A stretch of DNA of 64,000 nt from Halobacterium salinarum DSM 3754 (GCF_008124605.1 NZ_VRYN01000002.1:1-64000), one strand, 5' to 3'; positions 16,477 to 26,901 are shown, numbered from the stretch's first letter. Notes: generated by a model not told the origin, from the letters alone. Made by a program: numbers and translations.

Positions 16477-17727
16477 TCAGCCGGTCGCTTCGGCTTTGGC
16501 GTCCTCCCAGACGGAGACGAGCCGGTCCAAGTCGGGCACGCCGGTGTAGAACCGCGACTTGTCGATGATGTCCTGGAGGTCGTCGATCCGCAACACCGTC
16601 CGCTGTCGCCGGTTGAGCCGGTCGATCGAGGACTGATGGGGCACCACGTTGGTTCCGCCGACCGTCGGCCACATCAGGTTCTTCGCGGTGATGCCGTGTT
16701 GCATGTACGCCAAGTAGTTGGTGGACACGCTGGGGTGGCTGCCTTTCAGCATCGTCGTGGTCTCCACCCAGATCACGCCGCCCTCGTCGGGAACCCTGGC
16801 TTCGTACTCGAAGCGCCCGCCGCGCCGGAGGCTGCCGTTGATCCAGTTCCCGGAGACGAACGCGATGTCGATGTCGCCGGCCGCCAGCGCCGTGTTCAGC
16901 GACCCCACGTCGGCGTAGACGCCGGCCGCGTTCTCGAACAGCGCGACCGTCGCCTCCCGGATCCGCTCGACCTCGGCGTCGGTGTGGGTCGCGTACGGGT
17001 CGATGCCCTCCCGCAGCATCACGATCTGCACCCCCCAGAACGGGAGGTCGTAGACGCCGACGTCGTACTCGTCGGCCCACGCCGCGTCGTAGCTGCGGGC
17101 GTCCGACTCGCTGACGACGTCGGTGTTGAGCGCGAACGACGCCCACCCGAACCGCTGGGGGACGCCGTACAGCTGGCCGTCGGCGTCGAAGTTGTAGTCC
17201 TCATCGAGGAACGCGAACTCGTAGCCGTTCTCGCGCTGGAACAGGTCGGTGTACTTGTCGAACGTGTACGGTTTCCACGCCTCGTAGTCGAGGGGACGAA
17301 TCAGGCCGGCTTCAGCCAGGTCCGGGAGCCACGCCATGTCGAACGTGGCGTGATCGAACTCCCGCCAGGCCCCGTCGTCTAAGCGGTTGAACGCGTCCAG
17401 GTTGGACGTGAACAGGTCGACCCCGGTCTGGCAGTCGAACTTCTTCTCGAAGGGACGCTGGACGTTGGCGGCCTCGTAGCCGCTCCACGTGAGGTGGCGG
17501 ATCGTCTCGCCGGACGACTGGGTGTTGTCGGCGCTGTACAGCCTGTCGTCGGGTGCGGCCGGCACCGCTGCCAGCTCCGCGTCCCGCCACGCGCCGTCGT
17601 CGCCGGTGCTCGCGTCCCCGCCGTCGTCGAGTCCGCCCATGCAGCCGGCAAGCGCCGTCGTGGCGGCCGCACTGAGCGCGGCCGTTTTGACGTACTGGCG
17701 CCGGGAGAGATCAGTGTGGTCTGTCAT
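16477..17727 (-). CDS. potD: PotD-like substrate-binding lipoprotein coupled to a transducer
   Basis: A 416-residue extracytoplasmic solute-binding protein of the spermidine/putrescine type. It has a Tat lipoprotein signal: RRQYVK at 9-14 and lipobox LAGC with C29. The body keeps family features such as LTWSGYE and the WxxALNTD-type hinge. Its start overlaps the stop of the transducer gene by four bases (ATGA), so the two are made together. No ABC permease or ATPase is adjacent, which argues that it presents ligand to the transducer rather than to a transporter, as BasB and CosB do. The actual ligand is not shown by sequence; polyamines are a family-level guess. Confidence 0.8.
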   Translation of the reverse strand: MTDHTDLSRRQYVKTAALSAAATTALAGCMGGLDDGGDASTGDDGAWRDAELAAVPAAPDDRLYSADNTQSSGETIRHLTWSGYEAANVQRPFEKKFDCQTGVDLFTSNLDAFNRLDDGAWREFDHATFDMAWLPDLAEAGLIRPLDYEAWKPYTFDKYTDLFQRENGYEFAFLDEDYNFDADGQLYGVPQRFGWASFALNTDVVSESDARSYDAAWADEYDVGVYDLPFWGVQIVMLREGIDPYATHTDAEVERIREATVALFENAAGVYADVGSLNTALAAGDIDIAFVSGNWINGSLRRGGRFEYEARVPDEGGVIWVETTTMLKGSHPSVSTNYLAYMQHGITAKNLMWPTVGGTNVVPHQSSIDRLNRRQRTVLRIDDLQDIIDKSRFYTGVPDLDRLVSVWEDAKAEATG

Positions 17728-20174
17728 GTGTCGTGGTGTGTCGCGTCTCGTGAGTGGTCAGTGCTGGCGGATCGAACGAACGCGCCAGTGGTGTTCTCCG
17801 CGCCGCCGTCGGCCACGGCGTGGTCCTCCCGAACGGTGAAATCCGAGAGCAACTCGTAGAGGTCCGTGGACTGATCGGAGAGGTCTTGGATCCGGTTGGT
17901 GACCTCCGTGAGGGAGGCCGTCTGTTCTTCTGCCGCGGCGGCGGCGTCCTCGGCTCTGGCGGTGGTGTCGTCGCTGATCGAGCCGACCTCGTCGACCATC
18001 GTCACGACCTCCTCGGTGGTCGTTGCCTGTTCGTCGGTCGCGGTGTTGATCGTCTGCACGCCACCGTTGGCCTCCTCGATGCGTTCGACGATCGTGTCGA
18101 TCGTCTCGACGGTGTCCGTGACTGTCGACTTCCCCTCCGAGAGCCGGTCGCCCATCTCCTGCATGTCCGTGACCGCGTCGGTGGTCGAGTCCTGAACGTC
18201 GGCGATCAGCGACTCGATCTCCTGGGTGGCTTCGGTCGTCTCCTTGGACAGGGATTTGATCTCGTCGGCGACGACCGCGAACCCTTCGCCGGCCTCGCCC
18301 GCGCGGGCTGCCTCGATCGACGCGTTGAGCGCGAGCATGCTGGTCTGCTCGGCGATGTCGTCGATGAGCGTGACGATCTCCCCGATCTCGGTCATCTCGT
18401 CGTCTAGGGCTTCCATCTCGGCGATGGTGCGTTTGGCCTGCTCGTCGACGGCGTTCATCTCCTCGATGGCGTCCTGGGACCGGGCCCGACCCGACTGGCC
18501 GACGGAGACGGCGTCGTTGGATTTGGCCGCGACCTCGTCCGAGGAGGACGCGATCTCCTCGATGGTGGCAGAGAGGTCCGTCATTTCGTCGGACACGTCC
18601 TGCACGATGCCGTTCTGCTGGCGGGCGTCCGCGGACATCTCCTGGACGGACTCGCTGACCTGGCCGCTGGCGCGCTTGACCTCCTCGGCGCTCGTGGTGA
18701 TGTGGTCGCTTGACTCGGCGACGTCCTTCGAGAAGCGCTGGATCCGGTGTATCGTGCCTTCCAGCTCCTCCAAGAGGCTGTTGAGGGCAGTCGCGATGGC
18801 CGCCATGGACTCGTGGTCGGTGTCCGTCTCAAGGCGCTGCGTGAGGTCGCCATCGGCGGCGTGTTCGACGGTTTCCCGGATGTCTTGGGCCTGTGATTCG
18901 AGGGCTGCCGCGAGCGCTTCGGCGTCTTCGCGGGACTGTTCGGCTTCCTTGCGGGACTGCTCGGCGGTCTCCTGGGCGTCTTCGAGGTCCGCGATCGCGG
19001 TTTCGAGATCCCAGTGCATCGTCTCCAGGGATTCGCCCAGGCGGCCGGGGACCGATTTGTCGAGCGCGTCCGCGTCGAAGTCCTGCTCGGCGAGGGCGTC
19101 GGCCTGCCCCGCCACGGTCTGGAGGTACTCTTGGATGTCGCGGAACGAGCGCTTGAGATCCCCGACTTCGTCGATGCGAGTCGTCTCTTCGATCGCGGTG
19201 TCGATGTCCCCGGCCGCGATCGCCTCCGCGCAGTCGGACATGTCCGTGAGCGCGGTCAGCGCGTCCCGACCGATCACGAGCACGAGCGCGCCGAGGCCGG
19301 CGACCGCGGTGACGATGAGCACGACGATGTTACGCTGTACGTCGCCTTCGAGCGCGTACGCGTTCGACGTGGGGGCGTGCTTGAGGAGCACCCAGTCGGT
19401 GCCTTCGACTTTCGCGTGGCCCACGAGCAACCCGTCCCGGGTTTCGATGCCGCTGTTCGTGGTGAGTCCCGTTGCGATGACTGGTGCGTCCCGGCCGGCA
19501 CCGTACGCGCTGCTGATCGCCGACTCGTCGGCCGCGATCTGGACCGTTCCCTTGATGTCGACGACCTGCGTGTAGCTGCCGTCGATGTTCCGGCTGAACG
19601 CCTCGCCGCGGGTCTCGACGCTGTGGAAGACGAACACGGCGTTGTCGGAGCCGGGCTGCTTGCTGGCGAACGCCATGACGGGGGTGCCGCGGTAGTTGAA
19701 CACGCTCGATGTGATGACGTCACCGCCCCCGTAGAAGCTGAGGCCTTCGCCGCGCCAGGGGATGGAGTACGACGTGTACGTGTCGCCCTCGACGGCGGCG
19801 TCGGTCGAGGCCCGGATGGTGTCCGTCGAGAGGTTCACGTAGTGGAGCGCTGCGGCGGTCTCTGTGAGCCCCGAGATCCGCGTGGAGAGGACCTCTGATT
19901 TGTCGGCTTGGGGGGCGGACTGGATTGCGTTGTCCTGTGAGAGGTACTGCGTTGCCGATCGCTGGCGACCGATCCATTCTTCGAGTGCTTCGGCTTCCTG
20001 TTCGGTGCTTGTGAGCAGTTCCGTGTCGCGTTGCTCGGTGACTTGTGTGGAGACTGCTTGTGTCGTGAATACGCCGACGCCGACGAGGACGAGCATGATG
20101 GTGACGATGACCACTGCCGCTTTTCGCAGCAGACTCGTCCGTATCGCTGTCGGAACGTACGTGCCCAGCGCCAT
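17724..20174 (-). CDS. htr18: Methyl-accepting chemotaxis transducer (Htr18-like)
   Basis: The 816-residue membrane transducer has TM1 at about 18-38, an extracytoplasmic sensor domain (41-280, dCache-like in size), TM2 at 283-302, a HAMP region after that, and a long coiled coil. The cytoplasmic signalling tip is around [18 protein letters not shown]. Glu/Gln-rich methylation helices flank the tip. It would relay ligand binding to CheA. The binding-protein gene potD follows with a 4-base overlap. The number 18 is assigned from recalled gene order in H. salinarum, not from alignment. Confidence 0.85.
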   Translation of the reverse strand: MALGTYVPTAIRTSLLRKAAVVIVTIMLVLVGVGVFTTQAVSTQVTEQRDTELLTSTEQEAEALEEWIGRQRSATQYLSQDNAIQSAPQADKSEVLSTRISGLTETAAALHYVNLSTDTIRASTDAAVEGDTYTSYSIPWRGEGLSFYGGGDVITSSVFNYRGTPVMAFASKQPGSDNAVFVFHSVETRGEAFSRNIDGSYTQVVDIKGTVQIAADESAISSAYGAGRDAPVIATGLTTNSGIETRDGLLVGHAKVEGTDWVLLKHAPTSNAYALEGDVQRNIVVLIVTAVAGLGALVLVIGRDALTALTDMSDCAEAIAAGDIDTAIEETTRIDEVGDLKRSFRDIQEYLQTVAGQADALAEQDFDADALDKSVPGRLGESLETMHWDLETAIADLEDAQETAEQSRKEAEQSREDAEALAAALESQAQDIRETVEHAADGDLTQRLETDTDHESMAAIATALNSLLEELEGTIHRIQRFSKDVAESSDHITTSAEEVKRASGQVSESVQEMSADARQQNGIVQDVSDEMTDLSATIEEIASSSDEVAAKSNDAVSVGQSGRARSQDAIEEMNAVDEQAKRTIAEMEALDDEMTEIGEIVTLIDDIAEQTSMLALNASIEAARAGEAGEGFAVVADEIKSLSKETTEATQEIESLIADVQDSTTDAVTDMQEMGDRLSEGKSTVTDTVETIDTIVERIEEANGGVQTINTATDEQATTTEEVVTMVDEVGSISDDTTARAEDAAAAAEEQTASLTEVTNRIQDLSDQSTDLYELLSDFTVREDHAVADGGAENTTGAFVRSASTDHSRDATHHDT

Positions 20175-20392
20175 AGTTGTGTTATGTGTTCACACACGTA
20201 AAGACCCTTCTCCGGGATCAGCAGAACCTGTCCGCTACCGCCGACTGAGGCCATAAAAAGCCGTTGCCGTGGTCAGTGCTCGACGTGATCTGGCCCACTG
20301 ACGAACCACTGTGTCGGGGTGCACCTGGCTGGTAGCCCGCCATCCGTGCGCTTTCGGCGAGACACTCACCGGATGGTAACGTGGTTTCGTAC

Positions 20393-20415
20393 GGTATGCC
20401 ATATGTTTACATACC
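20393..20415 (+). promoter_or_regulatory. Dyad in the htr18 / small-protein divergent gap
   Basis: GGTATG and CATACC form a 6-bp inverted repeat separated by 11 AT-rich bases (including ATATGTTTA), 50-70 bases before the ATG at 20465. The position suits an operator over a TATA-like element. The rest of the 290-bp gap (20175-20464) shows a CTTTACG box near 20200 suited to htr18 and nothing else clear. Confidence 0.35.
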
Positions 20416-20464
20416 TCATGCCCCATGTATGTACTGTCGGCACCCCAACTGGAGGTCACGCACA

Positions 20465-20788
20465 ATGTCCACCGAATCCAACGACACATCCGAGACGGCG
20501 TTCGAGTTCAGCCTTCCCGAGCAGTGGGCGCTTCACAGTGCTGTCCGCAGCCACACCAAAGACGCCCTCGACGAGAGCAGCAGACTCCCGTACCCGGCGG
20601 TCGAACTCGCCATCCTCGGGCGCATCGAGGACGGCGAGTTCACGTTCACGGCCTTCGAGTGCAGGCGACTCGCTGCCCTCCTCTCGCAGTACGCCACGCA
20701 CGACCAGACGCCACGGATCGACCACGACCCCGCGCGCGCCATCGCCGGGCAGCTGCGCGACCACTGCCAGCCGCCGCGCCACCGGTGA
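20465..20788 (+). CDS. Conserved-looking haloarchaeal protein of unknown function
   Basis: A soluble protein of 107 residues with no signal or membrane segment. The N terminus is acidic and Ser/Thr-rich, followed by an amphipathic helical core (EFSLPEQWALHSAVRSHT, then PAVELAILGRIEDGEF) and a His/Pro-rich end. I do not recognise a named family. It was taken as coding because of its strong acidic bias and third-position GC. ATG 20465 is preferred to the upstream ATG at 20381 because the extra 28 residues are not haloarchaeal in composition. It is convergent with the next gene, with stops touching. Confidence 0.6.
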   Translation: MSTESNDTSETAFEFSLPEQWALHSAVRSHTKDALDESSRLPYPAVELAILGRIEDGEFTFTAFECRRLAALLSQYATHDQTPRIDHDPARAIAGQLRDHCQPPRHR

Positions 20789-21346
20789 TCACGACTGCGC
20801 GTCGTCGCCGCTGCACGCGAAAATTTCTTCGCGATCAGCCAGAAACGACGACACACCATCGAACGCGTCGATCTCCGAGAGGTGGGCGTACGCCCCGCGG
20901 TGGTCGTGCAGCAACTCGAGCTCCGCCAGCCGGCGCTGCACCGGCGTGATCACGTCGGCGAGACGCTTGTGGCCGGGGTTGTGATCTACCGTGTCGCCGG
21001 CCGGCTCGAACGCAACGCGCTCGGTCGCCGTGATGTAGACCGTGCCGTCGCGGTGGCTGCCCCGCACCGCGTAGGTGAACGGGTTGCTGCCCAACGGGCG
21101 TCGGTACACCGCCCGGAGCCGGTAGTCCGTCGCGCCGTCAACGCTGACGTGGCCGTTGAAGCGGAGCCGCAACACCGCCTCCGTCAGCTCGTACTCGAAT
21201 CGCAGCTTCGCCACGGCGGCGTCCTCCCCGAAATACGTCTTCACGCGGTTCGCGCTGTACAGCTGCTCGCCCCCGCGCTGGTACGGGCGCGACACTGCAG
21301 CCGCCGCCGCGCCGATCCGGTGGCGAGTCAACCCCCCTTGAGTCAC
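20789..21346 (-). CDS. Unknown protein, about 185 residues
   Basis: I do not recognise this protein. The core is mixed alpha/beta (FEYELTEAVLRLRFNGHVSV, YRLRAVYRRPLG, GTVYITATERVAFEP) and ends in a helical region with HDHRGAYAHLSEIDAFDGV. No signal peptide or membrane helix is seen. The start is uncertain: no ATG fits, so GTG at 21346 is proposed, with TTG at 21331 as the alternative; the longer frame upstream runs into the divergent aldehyde dehydrogenase gene and is rejected. The product is probably cytoplasmic. Confidence 0.5.
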   Translation of the reverse strand: MTQGGLTRHRIGAAAAAVSRPYQRGGEQLYSANRVKTYFGEDAAVAKLRFEYELTEAVLRLRFNGHVSVDGATDYRLRAVYRRPLGSNPFTYAVRGSHRDGTVYITATERVAFEPAGDTVDHNPGHKRLADVITPVQRRLAELELLHDHRGAYAHLSEIDAFDGVSSFLADREEIFACSGDDAQS

Positions 21347-21458
21347 GACCCCGGATATGCGTGACGGGGATAAAAGTTTGGCGTCGAAACGGAGGCCGCC
21401 CACCCTGGGTGGTGGCTGGTGCAGAAGGCGCAAACCCGTCGGGAAACAACGCCACCAC

Positions 21459-22820
21459 ATGGACGACATCAACCCCGCAACCGGGGCCCGGATCGACACC
21501 TACGAGACGGACACTGCTGCCGACATCGAGGCCGCGCTCGCCCGCGCCGCGGACGCCGCCGACGACTGGCGGGACCGCCCGATCCGGGAGCGCGAGCGCC
21601 ACGTCGCGGCCGCAGGGGACGTGCTCCGGGAGAACACACAGACGTACGCCGAGTTGATCACCGCGGAGATGGGGAAGCCGATCACGCAGGCCCGCGCGGA
21701 GATCGAGAAGTGTGCGGCGGTCTGTGACCATTACGCGACGCACGCCAGCGCGTACCTCCAGCCCGACGGCCACCCGAGCCCCGCCGGCGCGGACGTGCAG
21801 ACCGTCTACGAGCCCCTCGGGCCGGTGCTGGCGGTGATGCCGTGGAACTTCCCGTTCTGGCAGGTGTTCCGGTTCGCCGCGCCGGCGCTCGCGGCGGGCA
21901 ACGTCGCGCTCCTGAAACACGCCTCGAACGTGCCCGGGTGTGCGGAAGCCATCGCGGACGTCTTCGAGGCGGCGGGGCTGCCGGCGGGCGTGTTCCAGAC
22001 GCTGCTCGTCGGCGCGGACGCCGTCGAGGACGTGATTCGGGACGACCGGGTGCGCGCCGCGACGCTCACCGGGAGCGAGCCCGCAGGCAGCGCGGTCGCC
22101 GCGACCGCCGGCGAGACACTCAAGAAGACCGTGCTCGAACTCGGGGGCAGTGACCCGTTCGTGGTGCTCGACGACGCCGACGTGGCGGCGGCCGCGGCCA
22201 GCGGCGCGTGGGCGCGCACCCTCAACAGCGGGCAGTCCTGCATCGCGGCCAAGCGGTTCATCGTTCACACGGACGTCTACGAGGCGTTCCGCGACGCGTT
22301 CGTCTCCGAGATCGACTCACTCACCGTGGGCGATCCGACGCGCGAGGAGACCGATGTCGGCCCGCAGGCCAGCGCCGCTGGGCTGGACACCATCCACGAG
22401 CAGGTGCGGGCGTCCGTGGACGCGGGCGCGACCGTGGTGACCGGCGGCCAGCCCAGTGACCGCGAGGGCGCGTTCTACGAGCCGACGGTGCTCACCGACG
22501 TGCCGGCGGGCTGTCCCGCCGACACCGAGGAGCTGTTCGGGCCGGTGGCGGCGGTCTTCGAGGTGCCCGACGAGGCGGCGGCGATCGCGAAGGCCAACGC
22601 CACGGCGTTTGGACTCGGGGCCAGCGTGTGGACGGCCGACCGGGATCGCGGCCGCCGGGTCGCCCGCGCCATGGACGCCGGCTGCGCGTACGTGAACCAG
22701 CCGGTGACCTCCGACCCCCGAGTTCCGTTCGGCGGGATCGGACGCTCCGGGTACGGCCGCGAGCTGGCCGGTGCGGGCATCCGGGCGTTCGTCAACCGGA
22801 AGACGCTGTGGGTGGAGTGA
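21459..22820 (+). CDS. NAD(P)-dependent aldehyde dehydrogenase
   Basis: The 453-residue protein is in the succinate-semialdehyde dehydrogenase-like branch of the family. The catalytic cysteine is C261 in NSGQSCIAAKRF and the general-base glutamate is E227 in LELGGSDP. MPWNFPFWQVFR is the cofactor-adjacent signature, and the C-terminal FGGIGRSGYGRE motif is present. It oxidises an aldehyde to the acid; the substrate cannot be read from sequence. It starts at ATG 21459, short at the N terminus relative to many ALDHs but normal for this branch. It is a single gene divergent from the unknown protein at 20789. Confidence 0.85.
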   Translation: MDDINPATGARIDTYETDTAADIEAALARAADAADDWRDRPIRERERHVAAAGDVLRENTQTYAELITAEMGKPITQARAEIEKCAAVCDHYATHASAYLQPDGHPSPAGADVQTVYEPLGPVLAVMPWNFPFWQVFRFAAPALAAGNVALLKHASNVPGCAEAIADVFEAAGLPAGVFQTLLVGADAVEDVIRDDRVRAATLTGSEPAGSAVAATAGETLKKTVLELGGSDPFVVLDDADVAAAAASGAWARTLNSGQSCIAAKRFIVHTDVYEAFRDAFVSEIDSLTVGDPTREETDVGPQASAAGLDTIHEQVRASVDAGATVVTGGQPSDREGAFYEPTVLTDVPAGCPADTEELFGPVAAVFEVPDEAAAIAKANATAFGLGASVWTADRDRGRRVARAMDAGCAYVNQPVTSDPRVPFGGIGRSGYGRELAGAGIRAFVNRKTLWVE

Positions 22821-22942
22821 GTCGCCGGTCCGGGCCCGGCGCGCAAATGGCCACAACAATCATGAAGACGACGTGGCCCCGTGAGTCATGCGCTTATCCG
22901 TGCGCCGTCAGGCGTTTTCAGGCGTGAGACTCCTGGGTGTGG

Positions 22943-22951
22943 TTTTATATA
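22943..22951 (+). promoter_or_regulatory. TATA box of htr4
   Basis: TTTTATATA is centred 29 bases before the htr4 ATG at 22976, which predicts a leaderless or nearly leaderless transcript. Confidence 0.7.
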
Positions 22952-22975
22952 CGAGACGCGTTTGACCGGAGAGTA

Positions 22976-25312
22976 ATGTCGATACGATCGTTTGCGCATC
23001 GAATACTGCGGCGGGCGCTGCCCGGGTTCGTTCGCCGGAGCTATCTCGCGAAGTTCGGTGTCGCGCTTCTCGCGGTGGTCGTCTGTATCAGCGCCGCGGG
23101 CGGCGTGATGTATCTGAACACCTCCGAACACCTCCAACAGAGCTCGCGGACCGAACTCAAGAAGGCCGCCGAGCTCAGCTCGTCGGCGGTGGATAACTGG
23201 CACGACGAACGCACGAACAACGCCAGGATGCTCGCTCAGTACGGCGTCTTTGACAACGACAACGTCACCGAGGTCCAGCAGTTCTTCACCGACGAGCAAC
23301 ACCACCTGCCAAGCGACGTGCGTGACATCCACTACGTGAGCCTGACCGACGCCCGGATCATCACGAGCACCGACTCGGGGCTTCGAAACGCGTCCTTTGG
23401 CTCCGAGGCGGCCCCGTGGAGCCGCCAGCAGCTCACCCCGGGCGACGACGGCGTGTTCGTCTCCCAGCCGTACGTGAACGACGGGATCACGGAGGTCGCG
23501 TACGTCGCACGCGTCTCCAGCACCCCGGGCCGGCGCACCGCGGTCGTGATGACGGCGAGTCTGGCGGCGATCTCGTCGAGCTTCTGGGATCCGACGCCCC
23601 ACAGCTTCACGCAGCTCGTCGACGGCACCGGTTCGGTGATCGCCGACGACAGCAAGCGCGCCACCCGGCAACCGTACGTCGAAAACGCCACGTCGCCGAT
23701 CGTCGGGGCGAGGGCTGTTGGCTTCCAGCCGGCGGCCCAGGCGGTCAAAGAGATGGACCAGGCCCACGAGACCGCGTACGCACCCGTCGACGGCACCCCG
23801 TGGGTGGTGACCCTGCACGTGCCGACCAGCGAAGCCTACGGCCTCGCGTCGAACATGGCGGAGAACGTGTTGCTGATCTTGGGGATCGCGCTTGCTGGCC
23901 TGGTGTTCATCGCGCTCACGCTCGGTCGCGGCACCGTGCGCGCGCTGAACGACCTAGAGGCGAAGGCCGCCGCCCTGGAGCGCGGCGAGTACGACACGGA
24001 CCTGGACGTCGCCCGTGTGGACGAGTTGGGGCGGCTGTTCGAGGCGTTCGCTAGCCTCCGGGACACCGTTCAGGCGCGGATTCGGGACGCCAACGGGCAA
24101 CAGGCGGACGCGGAGGCGGCGCGGTCGGAAGCCGAGGCCGCACAGGCCGACGCGGAAGCCGCGCAAGCCGAGGCGGAGGCCGCACGCGAGGAGTCCGAGG
24201 CGCAGGCGCGCCGCCTGGAGACGACCGCCGAGGCGTTCTCGGAGACGATGCGTGCGTACGCCGCCGGCGACCTGACGGTGCGCCTGGATGCGGACGTCGA
24301 GCAGGCGGCGATGGCGGACATCGCGGCGGCGTTCAACGAGATGGCGGCGGACATGGAGGCGACGATCGCGGACGTGGTGGCGTTCGCCGACGAGGTCGCG
24401 ACCGCCAGCACCGACGCCTCCGACAGCGCGGCAGCCGTCGAGCAGACCGGCCGCGACGTCTCCGACGCCGTCGGTCGGATCCGCGACCGGGCGGCCGACC
24501 AGCGCGACCAACTGGAAGCCGTGGCCAGCGAAACCGACGAGATGTCGGCCACCATCGAGGAGGTCGCGGCGAGCGCCGACCAGGTCGCGGAAACCTCCCA
24601 GCGCGCGGCCGCGCTGGGCGACGACGGCCAGGCGGCGGCACAGGACGCGGTCGCGCAACTCGAAGAGATCGAGGACGAGACGCAGGCGGCGGCGACCGCG
24701 GTCGACGACTTGGAGGCGAAGATGAGCGAGATCGAGACGATCGTAGCGGCGATCACGGACATCGCCGAGCAGACGAACATGCTGGCGCTGAACGCCAACA
24801 TCGAGGCCGCCCGCGCCGACCAGGACGGTGACGGCTTCGCCGTGGTCGCCGACGAGGTCAAGGACCTCGCCGACGAGTCGAAGGCGTCGGCCGCCGAAAT
24901 CGAGGCGCTCGTCGCGGAGGTGCGCGCACAGACCGAGACCAGCGTGGCGGCGATGGACCGCATCCAGGAGCGGGTTTCCGACGGCGTCGAAACCGTCTCG
25001 GAGACCGAACGGTCGCTGTCGGAGATCGCCGGCCGGATCGCGGAGGCGGACACGGGCGTCCAGGAGATCTCGAACGCGATGGACGACCAGGCGGCGTCGG
25101 TGTCGGACGTCACGACCGCAGTGGGTGACGTGGCGGCGCTGGGCGAGGAGACGGCGACGGAGGCCGAATCGACGGCCGACGCGGCGGCCGAGCAGGCAAC
25201 GACGCTCTCTGACGTGGCGGCCCAAACGGAGACGTTGGCCGAGCACGCGGTCGCCCTGCGCGAGCACGCCGCCCAGTTCGAAGTGGCCGCCGACAACGAG
25301 CGCGCGGAGTGA
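22976..25312 (+). CDS. htr4: Methyl-accepting chemotaxis transducer (Htr4-like)
   Basis: This transducer has 778 residues. TM1 spans about 26-46, the extracytoplasmic sensor domain about 48-290, TM2 about 295-317, and HAMP follows. The linker after HAMP is a striking Ala/Glu coiled coil with repeated AEAAQ units. The signalling tip reads [20 protein letters not shown]. No binding-protein gene is adjacent, unlike the other two transducers in the window, so the sensor domain may bind ligand directly. The ATG at 22976 is supported by the TATA box. The htr4 name comes from recalled gene order. Confidence 0.85.
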   Translation: MSIRSFAHRILRRALPGFVRRSYLAKFGVALLAVVVCISAAGGVMYLNTSEHLQQSSRTELKKAAELSSSAVDNWHDERTNNARMLAQYGVFDNDNVTEVQQFFTDEQHHLPSDVRDIHYVSLTDARIITSTDSGLRNASFGSEAAPWSRQQLTPGDDGVFVSQPYVNDGITEVAYVARVSSTPGRRTAVVMTASLAAISSSFWDPTPHSFTQLVDGTGSVIADDSKRATRQPYVENATSPIVGARAVGFQPAAQAVKEMDQAHETAYAPVDGTPWVVTLHVPTSEAYGLASNMAENVLLILGIALAGLVFIALTLGRGTVRALNDLEAKAAALERGEYDTDLDVARVDELGRLFEAFASLRDTVQARIRDANGQQADAEAARSEAEAAQADAEAAQAEAEAAREESEAQARRLETTAEAFSETMRAYAAGDLTVRLDADVEQAAMADIAAAFNEMAADMEATIADVVAFADEVATASTDASDSAAAVEQTGRDVSDAVGRIRDRAADQRDQLEAVASETDEMSATIEEVAASADQVAETSQRAAALGDDGQAAAQDAVAQLEEIEDETQAAATAVDDLEAKMSEIETIVAAITDIAEQTNMLALNANIEAARADQDGDGFAVVADEVKDLADESKASAAEIEALVAEVRAQTETSVAAMDRIQERVSDGVETVSETERSLSEIAGRIAEADTGVQEISNAMDDQAASVSDVTTAVGDVAALGEETATEAESTADAAAEQATTLSDVAAQTETLAEHAVALREHAAQFEVAADNERAE

Positions 25313-25337
25313 CTCGGCGGGACGCTCAGGCAGCCGC

Positions 25338-26150
25338 CTACAGCTCGATGCGTTCGACGAGCGCGTCGCCCTCGCCCGTCGAGTTCAACGCGACGATGCG
25401 CACGTCGTCTTCGATGCCCGAGCGGTGGAGTTTCTCCTTCAGGAGGTTGTCCACCTGGTAGACGCCGGCGGCGTTCTGCATCTCGATCTCCACGAGCACC
25501 GGCGCGTCGTCGCCCTCCTGGAGGGCGACCCGGCTGATCGCCTGGCTGGACAGCGTGTTGATGCCGCGGCCGCCGCGCTCGTAGGGCAACCGCGACCGGC
25601 CGTGCTCCATGTCGAGGCCGTCGGCAACCCGGATGACACCGGCCTCGGTCGTCAACGGGGTTTCTTCGGTGTGGTGGCAGAGGATCGCGTGCAGCACCTC
25701 GCCTTTCACCCGGACGGCGTCGGCGGGGTCGTAGAACTCCGGCAGGATGCGGTCCAGGACGTCCGCGGCCAGCGGGATCGAGTAGTAGGCGTGGTCGTCG
25801 CGGTGGACGACGTGCCCGATGTCGTGGAGCGTGGCCGCCAGCGCCACGATCACCGGCTCGTCGGCTTCCGACAGCCCCTGGTCGGTGGCCCCGTTGAACG
25901 GGACGCCGCCGCGCTTCAGGAGGGCGTACAGCCGCAGCGCGCGGTTGCGCACGATCTCGATGTGTTTCGCGCCGTGGTCGTTGTACCCCTTCCGGGTGAC
26001 CGGGTTGACGTTCTGGGCGGTGAGGTACGCCGTCACCGCCTCGTCGTCGAGCACGTACTCCAGAACATCGTTCAGGCGACCGTCCGGGAACGCGTGGGAC
26101 TGCGCCGGATCGTACGCTCGCGTCGGATTCGATTGGTCGGGCTGTGTCAT
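25338..26150 (-). CDS. HD-domain metal-dependent phosphohydrolase
   Basis: This 270-residue HD-superfamily protein carries the core motif LHDIGH (H109, D110), an earlier conserved histidine near H63 (DHGAKHIEIV) and later HH and D residues (CHHTEETPL, RVADGLDMEHGR), completing a plausible metal site. The superfamily hydrolyses phosphoester bonds, often in nucleotides or nucleic acids; the substrate here is unknown. It is cytoplasmic. The ATG at 26150 gives a normal acidic N terminus, whereas longer frames upstream overlap the tatA promoter region. Its end is convergent with htr4, 25 bases away. Confidence 0.8.
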   Translation of the reverse strand: MTQPDQSNPTRAYDPAQSHAFPDGRLNDVLEYVLDDEAVTAYLTAQNVNPVTRKGYNDHGAKHIEIVRNRALRLYALLKRGGVPFNGATDQGLSEADEPVIVALAATLHDIGHVVHRDDHAYYSIPLAADVLDRILPEFYDPADAVRVKGEVLHAILCHHTEETPLTTEAGVIRVADGLDMEHGRSRLPYERGGRGINTLSSQAISRVALQEGDDAPVLVEIEMQNAAGVYQVDNLLKEKLHRSGIEDDVRIVALNSTGEGDALVERIEL

Positions 26151-26323
26151 CTCCGGCAACGTTGGATGGCTGCCAGGAAAAAGCCGGCGGGGGAATCGGG
26201 TGCAGACGCCGGGGGCCGGAGCCACCGACATCCCACGCAAGGAGAACACCACCAGCCGGGGTGGGTTGCGCGCATCCGGGGCCGAATCGGCCCGTGACCA
26301 CCCGCCTGGAGCGAGCATAAAGC

Positions 26324-26330
26324 CTATAGT
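26324..26330 (+). promoter_or_regulatory. TATA-like box of tatA
   Basis: CTATAGT lies 27 bases before the ATG at 26357, the spacing of a leaderless haloarchaeal promoter. A second AT-rich stretch, CATAAA, is a few bases upstream. Confidence 0.5.
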
Positions 26331-26356
26331 CAAGAGATGGGTATCCGTAGGTAGAG

Positions 26357-26647
26357 ATGCTCACCAGCACCCCACTGTTCATTGGTGGCTTTCCCGGCGG
26401 GATGGAGTTAGCGGTCGTCCTGCTCATCGCCATTCTGCTGTTCGGGGCGAACAAGATCCCGAAGCTCGCCCGCTCCAGCGGCGAGGCGATCGGCGAGTTC
26501 CAGAAGGGCCGCGAGGAAGTCGAACAGGAGCTCCAGGAGATCAAATCCGAGTCCGCGCCCGACGCGAGCGCGGACGCCACCGCTGACACGACCAGCGACA
26601 CGACCACGGACGCGACCAGCAGCGCCGACGACACGGCGACCAACTAA
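26357..26647 (+). CDS. tatA: Twin-arginine translocase subunit TatA
   Basis: The 96-residue protein has a single N-terminal transmembrane helix (about 16-30, ELAVVLLIAILLFG), the conserved FG hinge followed by the amphipathic helix ANKIPKLARSSGEAIGEF, and an acidic Ser/Thr/Asp-rich tail. This is the classic TatA layout. TatA oligomers form the membrane passage for folded Tat substrates, which here include the chitinases, DmsA, copper proteins and binding lipoproteins. No tatC is nearby. The tail of alternating Asp, Thr and Ala is a haloadaptive feature. Confidence 0.88.
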   Translation: MLTSTPLFIGGFPGGMELAVVLLIAILLFGANKIPKLARSSGEAIGEFQKGREEVEQELQEIKSESAPDASADATADTTSDTTTDATSSADDTATN

Positions 26648-26686
26648 CGCAACTGATTTTCGCCGTGGGACCCACGCCGGACGTGT

Positions 26687-26759
26687 GGGCGTGTGGCCAA
26701 GCGGACACGGCGAGAGGTTCCTAACCTCTAGATCGCGGGTTCGAGTCCCGCCACGCCCG
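26687..26759 (+). tRNA. tRNA-Arg (anticodon CCU)
   Basis: The 73-nt cloverleaf has acceptor GGGCGTG pairing with CACGCCC, anticodon stem AGAGG/CCTCT around loop TTCCTAA giving anticodon CCU, and a T loop TTCGAGT with stem GCGGG/CCCGC. CCA is not encoded. A 15-base copy of its 3' end lies at 26836-26850. Confidence 0.95.
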
Positions 26760-26835
26760 TGCAGCGAGGAGCGAAGCGACGGGCCAACCGGCATGACCGG
26801 ATTCGAAGCACGCGGGACGCGCACCTCGGGGTCAC

Positions 26836-26850
26836 GTCCCGCCACGCCCG
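26836..26850 (+). repeat. Partial copy of the tRNA-Arg 3' end
   Basis: GTCCCGCCACGCCCG repeats 26745-26759 exactly, the T-stem and acceptor 3' strand of tRNA-Arg, 91 bases downstream. It resembles an attachment-site remnant, but 15 GC-rich bases give weaker support than the tRNA-Gly case. Confidence 0.45.
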
Positions 26851-26901
26851 GTTCTTCGAGTACGCGCTGACCGGTGCCGAAGTCGAGTTCCGGAGCCGCG
26901 C

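Noticed and set aside
18226-19575. A plus-strand open frame of about 450 codons opposite htr18
   Set aside because: It is Ser/Arg/Ala-rich with no motifs and is antisense to a conserved transducer signalling domain.
24070-26643. An 850-codon minus-strand frame across htr4, the HD gene and tatA
   Set aside because: Low-complexity Ser/Ala/Val composition and overlap with three supported genes; an antisense shadow.
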